Source of the DNA: Muricea muricata
Taxonomy: Eukaryota > Cnidaria > Anthozoa > Malacalcyonacea > Plexauridae
Assembly (NCBI GenBank): GCA_963855995.1
Contig: OY979719.1
Coordinates: 7,440,001-7,504,000 of the forward strand
Length of the DNA stretch: 64,000 bases
Direction of reading: 5' to 3'
In this document: in pieces, positions 41,950 through 53,540 of the stretch
Layout of the letters: every line of letters starts with the position of its first letter
Numbering within the stretch: the stretch's first letter is position 1
Made by a program: the position numbers and the translations under genes
Notes under the pieces: generated by a model
Seen by the model: the letters and a program-made list of their open reading frames with translations, nothing else
Told to the model about the DNA's origin: nothing
The model's database searches: none

Positions 41950-42855
41950 AGATTTGTATATATGTAGTATATAAAGGCCTTCTCGAATGCACTTTGGTTC
42001 CCACGTGACCAAAGACAATGAGTTTTTTAGTCACGTCATAGTACCTTCCAAACGCGTCCATTATATTTTAAAATGTTTTTGTGCATTGCCAGAAACTTGT
42101 GAGAAAATTTTTTCTCTTCGACCCACACTTTCTCCACGTTCATTATATCGTGAATTAGCCTGCATTATATAGATTGCGTGAGATAAAGTGTAGCAGACTG
42201 ATTCATTACCCTGTACGCATCGTACTTTATTATAGACCACATTATTAGACCACCATTGACATCATGATCGTTTTCTAAAAGTTAAAACGTACAAAGACTT
42301 AGCGTTTATTGCAAATAAATTAATTAAATTCATCCCAATCATCCCTGCTCCGGGGTAGTATTTACTTTATGGCCGCTCGCTTGGGGCGTATCGACAATAT
42401 TTTAATGTGACTGGCTATTTTTATGTAAAATGATTTTTTTTTTCTTAATTTTTTAGAAATTCAACAAATGAGCGAAGGTATGTTCAGACAAAATTTTGGT
42501 AACCATTTATTATTTTTTTATTATTTTTTTATTATTTTTTTAACAGAAATGTAATTGGGCTAAAAAATATTACTTGATTTATACAGTGCACTAGGCTTTG
42601 TGTGGTTATTTACGAATAATGAAATTTTTACGTTGATGTGAAATCGCATACGTCAGCCTGCATTTGACAGAGGCGTTTTGTGGTTGTGACAAAACTCTCA
42701 AGCGAAAATGTCAGGTCTACAACAATGCCGCCCATTCTTACTGTAGGTATAGAAGCAGAGAACGAACGCCATAACTGTTGAGGATTTTTCATTACCTAAA
42801 TCAAAAGCCTTAACTAGGAACGTTCAGACACATGACCAGATATAGTTAATAAACG
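41950..42855. repeat. Family R block, copy flanking the hAT element
   Basis: Matches 9330-9660 and then 9690-10230 plus 10610-10740 in order. It is followed by GTTAATACTATATAC-like sequence that continues after the hAT insertion at 45312, which confirms that the hAT entered this repeat. Confidence 0.65.
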
Positions 42856-42863
42856 TAGTTAAT

Positions 42864-45311
42864 CATAGGCGGCGGAAGATTTGCATTATTTGGGGGGGGG
42901 GGGGCTTAACTTAGGTATAAGCTTGAGGGGTTGTAAGTTATGTTTAACCGACGATGGAAGATTAAAATTTCAAGCTGCGTGACCTAGGTTTTTTCGTGAA
43001 TAACGTAAGGTACTCTGTCTCTCGAGGCCCCACCATGGTTAGCAATGTAGTACACTACATACAGTATACTGCCTAAAGTGTTGACTGTCTAGAGAATCGG
43101 TTGCTCTATGATCTATATACTACAGAGTAATGAGTGCTGATTTAACACTGTTTGGCTGTTACATGACAATATGGTAACTCGAATGGTCAGTGAAGAAATT
43201 TATGAACAGTTGACAGCTTCCTTGTCAAGGATTAGCCCAAGAGCCAAAATAGCTCTTACGACGTTCATTGACAGATAACAATGCTTGATAAATCAAGTTG
43301 ATCAGTTCTTTCTTTGTGGATGTGCATAACAATAAGATGAATAAGTCGTTTCTGAGTCATGGTGGTGCGTAAATAATTTTTAATCTTCGCAGGTCGGAGA
43401 ATCTTCGTTCAACGGTAGCACTGGCCATCGGAACAGCTAAATAGATTCGAAGCAGTCTGTCCACCTGTTGTAACATTGTTTACTATGTGGACTGGCGTTG
43501 AAAAGTTATACGATAGTGCCAACAGAGGTTATTTTTCTTACACCCAATTTGTGTTCTACGTTACCAGTCCTAAGCAAGTCAGGAAGCATGCGCAGTTGAA
43601 CGGCTAATCTATCGAGGTCTAGGCCTTTCCATATAACTCTAAGAAATTTTCTGGCAGCAGGACCGTATTGTCATTAGAAGACCGTCATAAGCAATTTCTC
43701 AGTATCTTTGAAAACTGACAAAGAAGGCTGGTGGAATCTGAGTTCTAGCTCACTTGTGAGCAGATCGAATACTTGAAAATATTGTTGACGAAAATAGATT
43801 TCGGGTGACGTAAATATTATAGCATTAGCTCGGCTCAGTTTAGAGGGATCGGTCAGATTCTTTGATTTGCTCAGGGTCGTTTGCATGGTAAAATTCCGAA
43901 ACTGCTACATCTGAGTGTTGCCTTGTCAGAAACGATATTGCTTGAGCGACAGACCTGCAAGCGTCCTGGGCATTGAGGTCATGACCCTGTAACACTTTGG
44001 AGACTTCTTCAGTAGCACTAAACAGAAAGTCCGAATAATGTTTCAAACTTCTCCATTAAAGCACTATATCCGGACGCATGCGTCGCTGAATCTCCAGATT
44101 CGTGACTCGCTTGTTCCAGTTCTGTGTAGTTCTTTAAGATGGAGTTAATCGCACTTGTTCGAACAGTCCATCGGGTTGGACAGAGTGGCTTTAGCCCCGG
44201 CGCGTCCCCATTAAATTCTTCTTGAAGATGCTTAAAGATTCCAAGGCGCTTGGTTGATGCGCGCATTATGGTAGCCACGTCTGAAGTAAGATTAAGAGCA
44301 TTCTTTACAGCTAAGCACTGGGGACTATAGTTTTGCAAACACAGATTGAGATTGTGTGCCAAGCAGTGAACGAAGAGTGCTAAGGGTTGCTCCTTTTGGA
44401 TACACTTGGCAACGCCCTTAACTGATCCGGCCGTGTTTGCAGCTCCGTCATATGCCTGTCCACCCAGCGTAATGATATTGCAAACTGTTCAGCACCACTT
44501 AGGTCTCTGGTTTCATCTGCAATTATTGAATACCATTCTGCAGCACGAACTTCTGCAAGTAGTTTTCTCAACAACTGCATGTACATTAATTCAACCAATT
44601 CATTTACGATGTCATGTGATCTATAGTCTTCTTTTTTTAGCTAAGCCTCCAGGCCAGGAACATCTTCACCTCGACATTTAAGAACTTGATAAAGATTTCC
44701 TTCTTCCTTATGTCCGCGAATGGCTGATCCTTGTCTTAGCAGCAGTTTAAGAGATGATAACAGATTCATAAGCATTGGTCGGTGCTCAGCTTGTTCTTTG
44801 CGAAGACTTGCTGAAAGAAGCGATGCTACTGAACCTTTTAATGAAGTTTGATGGGAAAGTAGCGCCTGCCTGTGCAAAAAGCTACCCTCATGCTCACGAA
44901 ATTTCTGCAAAGCATTTTTCCAATTATCAAATCCATCCTCAGTAAAAGCGGTAGCAGTGGCACGTTCAGTTTTTTCAGTGATGATGAAGCTTTTCGACAG
45001 TAGTAACAGAATACTTTGCCCCTTGTCGTGCAAAATGATAACCAACTGTATTCTTTAAACCAGTTTGGAGAGAATGACCGATTTTGCTGTCCTTGCCTTT
45101 TACTAGTTGAGAGAACAGCAACATCAGGGTGGTATGGATGTTTAAGATCAGTTTTGCAACACTCAAATATGCAATCCTGTTCAGTGACACAACATCTTTC
45201 TTAACACCCCCCCCCCTCCTATTTCACTCGTTTTTGAAGGGGTTTTTTTTGGGGGGGGGGGGGCTCGGCCCACCTAGCCTCCCCCCCCTTCCTCCGGTTC
45301 CGCTTCTTATG
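42864..45311 (-). mobile_element. hAT DNA transposon, 2.45 kb
   Basis: The ends CATAGGCGGCGGAA and, inverted, CATAAGAAGCGGAA are flanked by TAGTTAAT (42856-42863) and TAGTCAAT (45312-45319), an 8-bp duplication with one change. G- and C-runs follow both ends. The repeat continues across the site in copies at 7960 and 63490. The minus-strand gene is a hAT transposase of the ZMYM1-like type. Confidence 0.88.
43340..45204 (-). pseudogene. hAT transposase (TTF zinc finger, RNase H-like core, dimerisation end)
   Basis: The N-terminal part has HPDVAVLSTSKRQGQQNRSF, SPNWFKEYSWLSFCTTRGKV and FCYYC, a TTF-type zinc finger. The core has AEWYSIIADETRDLSGAEQF with a catalytic-type D, then MAHNLNLCLQNYSPQC, LKPLCPTRWTVRTSAINSIL and QHSDVAVSEFY. 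The end has PMASATVERRFSDLRRLK, the hAT dimerisation motif, at 43379-43435, then a RTTMTQKRL-type segment downstream. At least five frame changes separate these parts. It would cut and join the element's ends; here it is inactive. Confidence 0.85.
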
Positions 45312-45319
45312 TAGTCAAT

Positions 45320-46044
45320 ACTGTATACAGATAATGACTGTTTATGAGCACAATGGTAAGAATGTTTTCATGAGGTGAAACGTGGAATATTCCAACCGCA
45401 TATTGTATAATGTGGTCAAGTTATATTTCATTAAAATTTTTTCATAAGTAGAGTTTTCGTCGCAAAGGACTGCACTTATACCTCTTTCGTTCATTCGCTC
45501 AAGTTTATTCCTATCACTGGACTTGAAATACCAGACAAATCTGCCGTCATTAAAGTATGGCATAAATGCTGGCTTGTAAATATGCAGTTATATTGTAGTT
45601 GATATCAATTTTCTGTGTCTAGTGAAGAATCTGATTCTCTTGCTGGTATTCTTACAAATATATGACACATGATCTGAAAAGTTCAATTCTTTATCCAAGG
45701 TTACTCCAAGAAGCTTCATCCGGGTCTAATACTTGATTGTCACTGTCTACCTTTGTAAAATCACTTTTGCCTTTAGTCATCATCATAACCTGATATGTAC
45801 TAAGGTTTCCTTCTAGGTAGTTCGCCTTATACCTCTCACTCGTAATCTTGCCATTTTTCTACAAGACCTTTGTTGAGTCCTCAATTGTCTCATTTGAAGA
45901 ATAAACCTGATGGTCATCTGCATACCTGTACATTGATTGTTGCAAAATCAAACTCTCATAAAGCCGATCGTTTTGATAAACATTCCACAAAACGGATCTC
46001 AAAGAGGAACATTCTGGGCAACCTTTTAATGAGTTGTAAAACAA
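45320..46044 (-). pseudogene. LINE reverse-transcriptase palm-to-tail fragment in family R
   Basis: 45859-46044 (minus) reads SVLWNVYQNDRLYESLILQQ and MYRYADDHQVYSSNETIEDS, with the catalytic YADD. The middle has KLLGVTLDKEL in broken frames. 45342-45563 has MPYFNDGRFVWYFKSSDRNK and LERMNERGISAVLCDENSTY. It is the most extended copy of the LINE found at 8123, 10900 and 63643. Confidence 0.8.
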
Positions 46045-46049
46045 ACAAG

Positions 46050-47045
46050 ACGCTTGCTAAGCGTTTACTCGAGCTGAAGCGCTCAGCCGCGCTCTGCATG
46101 TGATGCGGCATGTTTACATATATTAAAAGGTGACTGAGTTATTATCTTTACAATAAGCATATTAAAATATATATTGAACCAATATCGGGATAACTATGCT
46201 GGCTAGCGGCGTAACTAGCGTCAATATATTTCATATATAAATCCGTCAGCGTGAATTTTGTTACTCAGAATCTGACTTGGGTCTCGAGCACGCTGTTGTC
46301 GTTATTTACAGCTGTGCTTAATATCAAATCATATAGCATATCGTATTCAGCCCATTCACATCAAGATTTCGGCACTGAGGTCTTTTTCAGTACATACAGT
46401 AATTAATACTGTTAGGGCAACATACTCTCCCGTATAACTCGATCGCGATAGAAGTAAGTTTGATATAGTGTAGATACATGTGATGGTGTATTTTTGTATA
46501 AACTAGACGAGTAGACAAATTAAAGTATGCGTATGTCAGGTTGAGCGGCGTTTGAAAGCGTATACATATACAGCCATTTTGTTTGGATCGAGGACACGTA
46601 GAAGCAAATATTCCCATATATTTGATCGAGTGCGCGTGTTAAAACGCACGTTTACAATCACAATACAGCGCAGCTGCCACTTGCCAGACCAGTCGTGATA
46701 AATGTGTATGGTCATTTAGTTTTGATCAGGTACGCCTAGAAAGCGTATATACAGCTATTTTGCTTGGATCGAGTATGCATCAGCGTAGTGCCGTTTTGTT
46801 TGGATCCGGAGTAGGCATAGAAAGCATATATACATCTTGCCATTTGCCTGACCCGTCGTGGTCAAGGCAGGAAGTCGAATGAGATGATAAACTGATGTGA
46901 CTGAAGAGCAGCCAATCAGATAAGCTTAAGCGTGAAAGACTTGCCACGATTGGTCAAAATGTAGAGTGGCCGCGTGGGAGACTAAGTCTTGCGCGAAAAA
47001 AAACCCCGAAGGGAATTTATGACTCTCGCTTTAGCTCGATTAGCA
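46050..47045. other. Unassigned stretch
   Basis: About 1 kb without a gene. The motif GCGTATA(T/C)A with nearby TTGGATCGAG occurs several times (46560, 46745, 46770), giving a weak internal repeat. No match to other parts of the window was noticed. Confidence 0.4.
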
Positions 47046-47640
47046 TTCGGTTAAAAATGAAATGAGGCGATAGCCGAGTGAAAATATTCTTACCATTGCA
47101 CGAATAAAAACATTCATTATTTGTATAATAATAACCGGCAAATTTTCCTCAACCTCAGATGTCTTAACAGTGATAGTAAATGTTTAGCGGACTGACAGTA
47201 AAGTCGTTTTAATTTATTAACTGAACATATGTTTCAAACATCGGTCATCCTGGTAATCAGAACTGCCCGCATATCAGTACTTCAGTCACATAATTCTTTT
47301 AGTATAGTCTTAAATGTTTCTAAAATTCCAACAAAAGTGTAAATTTCCGGCGGATTAGGAATTGGACAGATTGTCGGGGGAGGGGAAATGCGTTTTTTTA
47401 TGTTGGAAGACGTCGGGAGGGTATGTTCAGGTTAATGTTTTTTCATCAATTAAAGACATTTAAAACGCTTGGGGTTTGTGTGACTCTATAAGCAACTAGA
47501 AATTGATGACAAAACTTTAGTTGTCTGATTGCTTGTATTATAGACTGCGTTGGCCTGCATTAGACTGCATTGCGATATGAAATAGGCTGCGTTAAGTCAT
47601 TGTCCGGTAAATATGACAAAATTCTCACGCTTAAAAAATT
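47046..47640. repeat. Family R block, copy of 11494-12120
   Basis: 47046-47135 holds one arm of the palindrome seen at 11494-11655 (GAAAATATTCTTACCATTGC). The rest follows 11656-12120 in order, up to TAGACTGCATTGCGATATGA. Unlike the other copies, it does not lead into LINE-A. Confidence 0.65.
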
Positions 47641-48489
47641 AGCTCTACAACAACGCGTGTCCATTCTTATTCCGGAAAAAAAAGCATAAAGCAAATATCG
47701 ATATATTGGTACACGGAGCAATATACATTTTCCAACATTTATCCTGCAAGCCTGAACCAAGGGTATTCGATGCTTTAACCTGTCTTAAATCCATTTTTAC
47801 GCTTTCCACAATCATTTGGTATAATTGCATGCATGTGGAAACACAGGTACTATAAGTTCTACATGGCTCGCCAATCTTATTAGCATTGACTTGCAACCAG
47901 TGGCTACAATGTACTACCCTGTATTAAACAGTATTAAATGAACTGCGTTATACAATTCGCCCGTAAATATAATAAAACTCTCATGCCACAAAAAAGTTAG
48001 CTCTGCAACAATCTTGCCATTTCTTGCTTATTAGTGAAGTTCAGCTTTGACTCGATCTATCTCAGCCAATCAGATGTGTTGCATCCTGCTAATTAGCCAA
48101 TCAGGTTCCTTGTAAGTCTAAAAAAGGTATTGGTAGTGGTAGTGGAAATTAAATGTGAACTTCGCTACTATATGTAAAAAATAGGCGCTGCATGCTCTGG
48201 AATTGATATTCTTAGTGTTTGTACTACAATTAAAACTAATAATAAGTATCTTATAATTCACTGACTAAACCAAAAATTTTCATTTAAAACGTCCAAAATT
48301 TGTTTGCATCGTTTAGATTGTGAAGAGCAGGTCACGACAATTAAGGGCCACGTATTTTTCATGCTGCAGATTTATATGTGTTTTTTCGCATGGTTTACGT
48401 CAATCTTAGTCTCTAGTTTCTCCACTAGTTCACAACAGACGTTGTGTTGCTATAACATTAACGAAAAATCGAAAGAGCAACTTGAAAGG
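47641..48489. other. Family R-like and unassigned sequence
   Basis: Short units similar to family R (TTAGCTCTACAACAA, TTAGCTCTGCAACAATC) occur twice, near 47640 and 48000. The remainder has no recognisable gene or RNA. Confidence 0.4.
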
Positions 48490-49053
48490 GAAGCAATATG
48501 TTTGGTAAGATCCGTCACGTTTCGTCGCCATCTTGGCTTTGGTTTAACCAGACGGAATAAATTTCTTGCCGCGAGAGTGGGTTATTATCCTTGTTCTACA
48601 AGCTATTTTCATCAGTGTCGACTAATCATGCTTTCGGAGATGTAAAACTGAATCCAGAAATGCTAGATCGACAGAGAGAATAGTATAAAGAACATAAAGA
48701 TAGCACATTTGAACATTCGTTCGCTGAAGAACAGGGCTCATTGTATTCAAATTAAAAACCTAATAACTGAAAGCAATTTCGTCATTTTTACTATATCGGA
48801 AACATGGTTAAACGAATTGGTTCATGACAGTGAGATAGCAATTCCCGAGTATGTTTTATATCGTCTTGATAGACTGGTCAAAATTCGTGGCGGAGTATGT
48901 GTGTTTTTGAAAGAATTCTATAAAGTTAAACCACTCGACAAACTATTATCAAAATCAAACGTCGGTTTTGACCAATTTTGGCTTAGTGTTCCGATTCAAA
49001 ATCACAAATATTTTATTATCTGCACAGCATATTGTCCCCAAACTGTACTCTGA
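48490..49053 (+). pseudogene. LINE ORF2 start: endonuclease N-terminal part
   Basis: From about 48690 it reads IAHLNIRSLKNRAHCIQIKN, NFVIFTISETWLNELVHDSE, YVLYRLDRLVKIRGGVCVFL and DQFWLSVPIQNHKYFIICTA. This is the beginning of an apurinic-type endonuclease, with the catalytic Glu in SETWL. An AFGDVKLNPE segment upstream corresponds to the SGDVELNPG motif near the ORF2 start of many LINEs. It ends at TGA 49051-49053. Confidence 0.8.
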
Positions 49054-49127
49054 TTGCTAGTTTGTAAGCTTGGTATGTGATGTGTATAATGTGTTCTCAA
49101 GCTTTTATTACTCAGAAAAATTTCTGA

Positions 49128-49186
49128 GTTCCCGAACGGGAATCGAACCGGCGACCTCTTTCCGCTACTACTGCGCCACCGAGAAC
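49128..49186 (-). ncRNA. Short tRNA-like sequence without an anticodon arm
   Basis: On the minus strand the 59 bases start GTTCTCG and end CGGGAAC, a seven-pair acceptor stem with one G-T pair. An A-box-like TGGCGCAGTAGTAGCGG and B box GGTTCGATTCC are in the right order. The piece between them is too short for an anticodon arm. The hairpin CTCAGAAA/TTTCTGAG follows at 49111-49128. It is most likely a tRNA-derived SINE head or tRNA relic. Confidence 0.55.
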
Positions 49187-49301
49187 ACAGCACTCGGCGA
49201 AAGGTTTTATCACGATCTGGTTCGCTCTATTAGACAAAACACAAAAACATGATATGTGGTTTAATAATCTCATCAGTTCCGATGCCATTATTTTTAAATT
49301 C

Positions 49302-50547
49302 TTTTAATTATTATGGAGACATCAAAATCATCCTCAGTAAATATAGAAAATAAAATTTCTTGCAGTTTTTCCTTAAATTTTTTTTACTAATATTTCGGAA
49401 GTTATCACGGATACTATTCCGTATTCTGACTCCGGCCCTTGAGAATGAATTTTTAAATTGTTTATATGGGAATTCCTCACATAAAAATTACTAGTTGACG
49501 AAAACCTAGTATTGTACATGTTCACCTCACGCACAGGAATAAACAAACTTGAATTATTTGCTGGTGTCTTATTATTATATACATCATGCATTAGCATAGA
49601 AACAGATTTAAAATAAAGCATAATCACAGGCATAGGCGTATGGGGCGGGGGGGCAGGGGGGGCACGTGCCCCCCCAGTTCAACCAGAAACATTAATTAGT
49701 CGGGCAATTTCTACTTAAGAGTCGGGCAATCTTCCTTATCATGTGGAAACAATTTGTTCTAACCGGCAAAAAAGCATTAAAAAAGGAACAATTTCATCCT
49801 CAAAACGCGGGAAATGGCATTTGAGAGACTCTACATTTCAAAATTTTCGCGGGGGAGAATGCCATTCGACTCCCCCTACGACACTCGTCTAGGCCACGAG
49901 TCGGGCAAACTAACGTGTGCCCCCCCAAAAATTTCGTGGCCCGTACGCCTATGATCACAGGTAATACATTTGCCGAAATAAAGAAAGGAATCGCGTGCGA
50001 TCTATATCGCCCAAAGTTCATAATTCGTGAAACACGTTTTTGAATTTTAAGGATTTTATTAAGATGAAGCTTGGCGGCCAGGCCCCATACACTGATGCCG
50101 TATGTTATATGCGGTAAAATAAGAGAATTGTTAATAGTGGTACTCATAGGTACAAAGTGATAGAATAGATATGAATGAAAGATAACAAAATTTGATTTTT
50201 TTATATTTAAGGATAATTTGTTGACACTTGACCAGCTATATATGTTGGCTAACTCGCCATTAACAATACTTTCTAGCGATTTTAAGCTTTTATCCGCATA
50301 TAATAAATTAGTAAGCAAATAAGTAGAATTGTAATTTATCAGAAGAGTTATATATATATCGTAAATATAAATAAGAAATAATAATGGACCCAAAACTGAT
50401 CCTTGTGGCACACCCGTTAACAATATATTTTTCTCTGATATATCATTACCAATTTGCGTTGTCTAGATGGGATTTAATAAATATGATGAGAACCGATCCT
50501 TAACAATTTCGCGTATGCCATAGTATTGTAGTTTATCTGCGAGTATA
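49302..50547 (-). pseudogene. LINE-L ORF2, 3' half (mid reverse transcriptase to end)
   Basis: Picks up after the point where 32432-34200 stops: ADKLQYYGIREIVKDRFSSY, then LTGVPQGSVLGPLLFLIYIY, a shortened palm (YADKSLKSLESIVNGELANI), SSVNKLSLNIKKSNFVIFHS, LILPHITYGISVWGLAAKLH and LKIQKRVSRIMNF. After the hAT-type MITE it continues MLYFKSVSMLMHDVYNN and MYNTRFSSTSNFYVRNSHIN, ending FKEKLQEIL. The catalytic Asp pair lies in a deletion. Confidence 0.85.
49631..49953. mobile_element. hAT-type MITE, 323 bp
   Basis: Ends CATAGGCGTATGGGGC and, inverted, CATAGGCGTACGGGCC, flanked by the exact 8-bp duplication ATCACAGG (49623-49630 and 49954-49961). Runs of G and C follow each end, as in the 2.45-kb hAT, whose tip CATAGGCGGCGG is similar. 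The motif GTCGGGCAA occurs three times inside. It interrupts the LINE-L ORF2 tail. Confidence 0.88.
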
Positions 50548-50829
50548 TGTTTCGCGTAGTGTAACGCTCAGAACATAATAACAATTAATTATGCATTCCG
50601 GCAGACGGTCGCGAAGAGAAGCCGACTTTGGGCGGCCATATTGTCGTGTTTTAATATACTGCAGATTTGAAAGCGTTCGCTGAACATGAATGACCTGGTT
50701 ATCCTCATATTCCTATGCTGATTTCGCACAAATCATCTAGTTTAGAACATAGATAGATCACAGTAAGTTTTAAAACTGTTAAACGTTTTTAGCGTATTGT
50801 AGTATGTGGAACATTTCTGTAGCCTTTTG
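50548..50829 (+). repeat. BEL 5' LTR, truncated at its inner end
   Basis: Starts TGTTTCGCGTAGTGTAACGC and follows 32050-32317 closely. A deletion at 50829/50830 removes the last 109 bases of the LTR, the primer site and most of gag. Confidence 0.88.
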
Positions 50830-51046
50830 AAGATCCCTACCACGAAACGGACAAACGTGTGTGGTACTTGCTCCGTTCAGACAGCAAGGATCGCCCAATT
50901 TGGCGATGCAAACCTTCGCGGGAAAATCCTCTGCAGAAAAGGTTGAGTTGGTCCGAAAGCATAAAGCTTGCTTTTCCTGCCTATCTCAGGGGCACACCTC
51001 CAGAGTTTGTAAGAGAAACTTCAAGTGAAAAGAAGAAGGCTGTGGT
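50830..51046 (+). pseudogene. BEL gag end with CCHC knuckle
   Basis: A frame through 50940-51030 reads KVELVRKHKACFSCLSQGHT and SRVCKRNF, with CFSCLSQGHTSRVC as an intact zinc knuckle. This is the BEL/Pao type. It lies between the deletion at 50829 and the protease. Confidence 0.75.
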
Positions 51047-51400
51047 ATGTCTCATCATGAGCTCTTGCATGAAGCCTCAGGGATATCCTTTCATGGAAGC
51101 CGAAAAGCAGATAGGAATGGTGTTCAAGACACGAGCATCCTATTACAACTCCAAAAAGTAAAGGTTGGTAAGCATGGCGGTGGGCTTGCACAATTGAATG
51201 TGCTATGGGATGGTGGTAGCACGCTATCATTTATAACATTCCTACAAGCTCGACAGCTGAAGCTAATTGGTGAGAAGGTTTGCATTGAAATTGTGAAAGC
51301 TAGAATCGTTCCGCTACAATGTCACGTTGGTGGACAAGGCAGGATTACCCACCAGTGTATTACGAATTGAGCGCATCTCATCTGACATCAAAGCAATGGA
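51047..51400 (+). pseudogene. BEL protease region
   Basis: ILLQLQKVKVGKHGGGLAQL then NVLWDGGSTLSFITFLQARQ. The active site normally has Asp-x-Gly-Ser (DSGS or DGGS), which is kept here as DGGS. The frame shifts near 51340 into the next segment, which overlaps it. Confidence 0.8.
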
Positions 51401-53089
51401 TATAGACGGTGTAAGAACGTTGTTTAAGAGTCCAAAAGCTCAAGACGTCGATAGACCTAAGGAAGGAGAAATAGATTGTTTGCTTGGCTACGAGTATGCA
51501 GCATTCCATCCAGTTCGCATTCAGGCTATAGGACACTTGCTTCTGCTTCATAACAGGTTTGGGACGGTTATCGGAGGGAAACACCCTAAATTGATAGAAA
51601 ACAAGAAAAGGATTGTCCAACATGTTATGTTATACCACGCTAACGTCAATATCCAGATGGAAGACTTCTACTCGATTGAGCGACTGGGAGTGGATGGTTC
51701 GCCTCGCTGTGGGTCATGCAAGTGCGGTCAGTGTCACCCTGGTGAAAAAGACATGACTCTTAAGGAGGAGAGAAAGTATAATCTCATTGAGGAAAAGCTC
51801 GTCTACAAACCTGATCAAAGGAAGTGGGAAGCAGGATACCCATGGATAAAAGATCCGCGAAGCCTACCAGATAACAAAGCCTATGTGCTTGGCACGCTGA
51901 AATCTACAGAGAAACGCCTTAAAAGATTTCCCGAACATGCCAAAGTATATCAAAAGCAAATTGAAGACATGGTCAAAAGAGGGGCTGCTAGGAAACTCAC
52001 CAGACAAGACATGGATGACTACTGTGGACCAAAGTTTTATATATCACACCACGAATTCCTTAAACCAGAGAGCAAGAGTACCCCCATGCAGAATAGTTTT
52101 CAATAGCAATGCGAATTTCCGAGGTCATATCCTTAACGAGTGCTATGCTAAAGTCCAGATATGTTGAGCAACCTTCTAGGTGTTCTGCCTAGATTCCGTG
52201 AAAGAGCTGTAGCGATAGTTGGGGACATAGGAAAGCTGTTTCATGCAATTGACATACCGATAGTCGACCAAATGACTCACCGTTTTCTCTGGAGAGACTT
52301 GGAGGATGAACGGGAGCCGGATACCTTTGTAATGACGTCCGTTAACATGGGAGATCGACCATCTGGTACCATCGCAATGATAGTTCTGCCTGTCAAACAA
52401 TAATCTCTAACAGTTACATGGATGACATAATAGACAGCGTTGACTTGGTAGACGCGGCAAGCAAAGTTATGGGAGAGATTGATAAAGTGCTTGATAAGGG
52501 GGATTTCAAGATCAAAGAGTGGACATGCTCGGGAAGAACACGAGGATGTTCAACAGACGCGGACGTTGAACAGAAGGCTATTCAGCTGCTCTCCAATTTA
52601 AGCGTTACGACCAATAGTACCGAAAGAGTACTTGGAATGGGGTGGGATCCACAGAATGACACGTTCGGCTACAAAGTGAAGTTGAATTTTTCAATCAAGA
52701 GGAGAAAGGTCCACTTAGAGAAAGGTCCAGATCCTTCCTATGAACAGGTTCCAACCAGTGTTCCAGCGCCGCTAACCAAGAGACAAGTTTTATCTCAAGT
52801 CAGTGGGGTTTATGACCCCCTGGGCCTAATATTGCCCTTCACATTTAGGGCAAAGTTGACGCCTCGTGAACTGTGGGGACAGGAGAAGAGAGTAGATTGG
52901 GATGACGCAATCCCAGACCATCTTAGACATGAGTGGATAACCTTTTTCGAAGAGCTATTCCACCTGGAGAACGTCAGCATCCCGAGGTGCATCAAACCCC
53001 GCAAATCTATCGAAGAACCGGAATTGATACTCTTCTCCGACGCATCTAATGAAGCATATGCGCAGCGGCCTACGTTCGTTGGACGTTAA
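51327..53089 (+). pseudogene. BEL reverse transcriptase and Pao region
   Basis: 51327-52106 (259 codons open) covers the segment before and at the start of reverse transcriptase: IDCLLGYEYAAFHPVRIQAI, FYSIERLGVDG, KRFPEHAKVYQKQIEDMVKR and CGPKFYISHHEFLKPESKST. The fingers and palm are broken across three frames: RERAVAIVGDIGKLFHAIDI, FLWRDLEDEREPDTFVMTSV and the catalytic NSYMDDIIDSVD at about 52407-52442. Then 52418-53089 has RVLGMGWDPQNDTFGYKVKL and LTKRQVLSQVSGVYDPLGL, the Pao (A17) signature, and ELILFSDASNEAY, the RNase H start. Confidence 0.88.
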
Positions 53090-53540
53090 CAAATGAAACA
53101 TTTGCTGCACAACTCATCGCTAGCAGGAACAGGATCGCACCTGTAGAGATCATAGATATTGTACGTCTTGAACTAACGGGGCCGGTCCTTAGCAAGAGAT
53201 TGAGAACCCTCATTCAGAAGGAATCTAGGTACACGTTCAGCGTCGTATATCATATCGTCGACAGCGAGATTGTTAAAGCTGAGATCAGTGAAAATAGCTA
53301 CGGATTCAACACCTATGCTGCCAACAGAATTGGCGAAATCCAGCAAGACACCGACCCATCTGAATGATTTGGACTGCTGGAAGGCTGAAGATAGAGGACT
53401 GGCTAACCTAGGGAAAATCCCCTGGGGAATTAGGGCAAGACACTACGTGGCAAACGGGCCCCGCCTTCCTTTAGCTCCCAGTGGATGATTGGCCAATCTC
53501 CTGTGAAACAAATATTGAAAATTTACCCGATTTAGCTTAA
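53090..53540 (+). pseudogene. BEL RNase H-like region
   Basis: Follows the FSDAS box. Readable parts are ETFAAQLIASRNRIAP, IVRLELTGPVLSKRLRTLIQ and VYHIVDSEIVKAEISENSYG, then NRIGEIQQDTDPSE. Stops follow, with WDDWPISCETNIENLPDL-like remains near 53480. It is shifted relative to the frame before. Confidence 0.75.

Noticed and set aside
48304-48645. 113-codon plus-strand frame starting MHRLDCEEQ
   Set aside because: Only its end overlaps the LINE ORF2 leader; the first part has no recognisable content.
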